18,033 nt of DNA from positions 12,619 to 30,651 of the forward strand of contig NWUY0300000228.1 of NCBI GenBank assembly GCA_004151065.3, written 5' to 3'. Below the pieces are notes generated by a model, which saw nothing but the letters and a program-made list of their open reading frames with translations, was not told where the DNA came from and made no database searches. The first letter of the stretch is position 1; each line of letters begins with the position of its first letter. The position numbers and the translations under genes are program-made. The stretch is from Larix sibirica (Eukaryota; Streptophyta; Pinopsida; Pinales; Pinaceae). Shown here one piece after another: positions 17,175-18,033 of the stretch.

Positions 17175-17428
17175 TTATAATGTTTGAAAATAAATCAGTG
17201 GGACAAAGTTATGTGATAAAGCGCTACACCATGTTTTACCGTTAAAGCTGTATTAATTACAAACACTCCTCCTTTGACCTAGGGCACTCAGTTGCACAAT
17301 AAAAAAAGCTTTTACAATTTCTTAAAAGGCTGTTACATACCCATTCCTTCTAGAACCAAACGCAAGTGGAAAAGTTCTGGCCTGAGTATTACTACTTTTA
17401 TTACCTGCAAAGGTATTTCTCGAAAATA

Positions 17429-17587
17429 ATGAAAAATATTTTCCTAATTTGGCCAATATTTGTAGTTTTTATATTTGCGATCAATGTGAGTTTGGCGAGC
17501 AGTAGGGATTTTCGCTTCTGGCTGAAAAGACATTGCATGTGCAGTCGACCTTTTTCCTCACAAAACATTGTTATTATAAGATATTGA
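17429..17587 (+). CDS. Possible small secreted peptide, 52 residues
   Basis: From the ATG at 17429 the frame encodes MKNIFLIWPIFVVFIFAINVSLASS, a textbook-like signal peptide: Lys near the start, about 17 hydrophobic residues, then a small-residue cleavage context at ASS. A basic remainder RDFRFWLKRHCMCSRPFSS with two Cys follows, ending at a TGA. The frame is open upstream to 17366 without ATG. I recognise no family. T-rich DNA easily yields hydrophobic frames, so chance is a strong alternative, and no promoter is evident. Confidence 0.2.
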   Translation: MKNIFLIWPIFVVFIFAINVSLASSRDFRFWLKRHCMCSRPFSSQNIVIIRY

Positions 17588-17698
17588 AACTTAAGTATTA
17601 TAGAAAATCAGCACAAATTCATCTTAATTCAGGATAGATGTTCGTTTATTTTATTATAATATTTTTTATGCATTTAATTACTATGTCTAGTGCTTACA

Positions 17699-17989
17699 CC
17701 TACTTATTTTATATGCCATGCTCTAAACTTACGAAATCATTGATTGCAAATAACAATGAGATTATAACATTATTATTTGTAAAATATAATATTAAGCTAA
17801 CTTATGAGTGATATTACAATCTATTTAGTATTGAGATAACTTTTAACCTACTTATTTTATGTGCAATATCTTAAATTTACAAATTCATTGATTACAAATA
17901 ACAATGAGACTGTAACATTATTATTTGTAAAATATAATATTAGACTAACTTATGAGATGTTACAATCTATTCAATATTGAGATAATTTG
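17699..17989 (+). repeat. Tandem duplication, 148-bp period
   Basis: Copy 1 is 17699-17846 and copy 2 is 17847-17989. They share CCTACTTATTTTAT, TCATTGATT-CAAATAACAATGAGA, a long identical stretch around TAACATTATTATTTGTAAAA, CTAACTTATGAG, TTACAATCTATT and ATATTGAGATAA-like blocks. The copies are head to tail with no gap and few indels, so this is the youngest-looking of the three duplications in the window. Confidence 0.9.
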
Positions 17990-18033
17990 TAAATTCTGTT
18001 AGCCATGGTGTAGGAATACATAGGAAGCAAAAG

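Larger units (their letters stand above)
15744..17428. other. Intron or intergenic DNA, no gene recognised
   Basis: AT-rich and without usable frames. It contains a 12-bp tandem repeat (16331-16354), two undetermined bases (16810-16811), an A-rich run (16996-17031) and a repeated 16-mer (17107-17122 and 17159-17174). The T-rich, GTTGTA-containing stretch at about 16560-16800 has the look of an LTR or other repeat end, but no partner copy lies in the window. Confidence 0.45.

Noticed and set aside
1-18033. CRISPR array, operon or other prokaryote-type system
   Set aside because: No regularly spaced repeats and no compact gene strings are present. Spliced ATG13 and LINEs mark the window as plant nuclear DNA.

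Overview
This window is plant nuclear DNA. It is AT-rich, has spliced genes with U-rich introns, and is loaded with decayed retroelements, including a plant-type LINE that carries its own RNase H. The single host gene I recognise is AUTOPHAGY-RELATED 13 (ATG13), and its layout is typically plant. The retroelement density and diverged relics suggest a large seed-plant genome, and I lean towards a gymnosperm; that lineage call is inference only.

Layout. Positions 1-1380 hold no gene I recognise. Positions 1381-3300 (+) carry a heavily mutated gag region of a Ty3/gypsy-like LTR retrotransposon, with a Gly-rich segment and two decayed zinc knuckles. Positions 3330-4262 (-) hold a 5'-truncated LINE: end of the RT region plus a C-terminal Cys/His motif. 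Positions 4263-4980 are AT-rich with a degenerate ~90-bp repeat. From about 5000 to 11182 (+) lies a second, nearly full-length L1-type LINE. It has ORF1 (DUF4283-like domain and CCHC knuckle), a TAATG ORF1/ORF2 junction, then ORF2 with apurinic-like endonuclease, reverse transcriptase, zf-RVT-like zinc motif and RNase H, and an A-rich tail. It is dead by stops, frameshifts and two catalytic substitutions, but the RNase H domain is an uninterrupted frame with all four acidic residues.

Positions 11183-12087 are the presumed promoter and leader of ATG13. They contain a 53-bp-period duplication that doubles a TATA-like box, an ACACGTGTC (G-box/ABRE-type) element, and upstream ORFs. ATG13 coding sequence follows: exon 1 at 12088-13302 (HORMA domain and the start of the disordered Ser/Pro-rich region) and exon 2 at 13939-14123. 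The C-terminal quarter is not recognisable in the window, so it either lies beyond 18033 behind a long intron or is lost. The downstream 3.9 kb has no recognised gene, one unexplained 130-codon ORF, a 52-codon ORF with a signal-peptide-like start, an A26 run, two undetermined bases, and two ~110-150-bp tandem duplications. A third such duplication lies in ATG13 intron 1.

The retroelements and ATG13 are not functionally connected as far as the sequence shows. The one structural link is that the big LINE ends about 0.9 kb upstream of the ATG13 start codon, on the same strand, so it abuts the promoter. I see no undescribed multi-gene system here. The most checkable points are the ATG13 leader architecture and the retained RNase H of the LINE.
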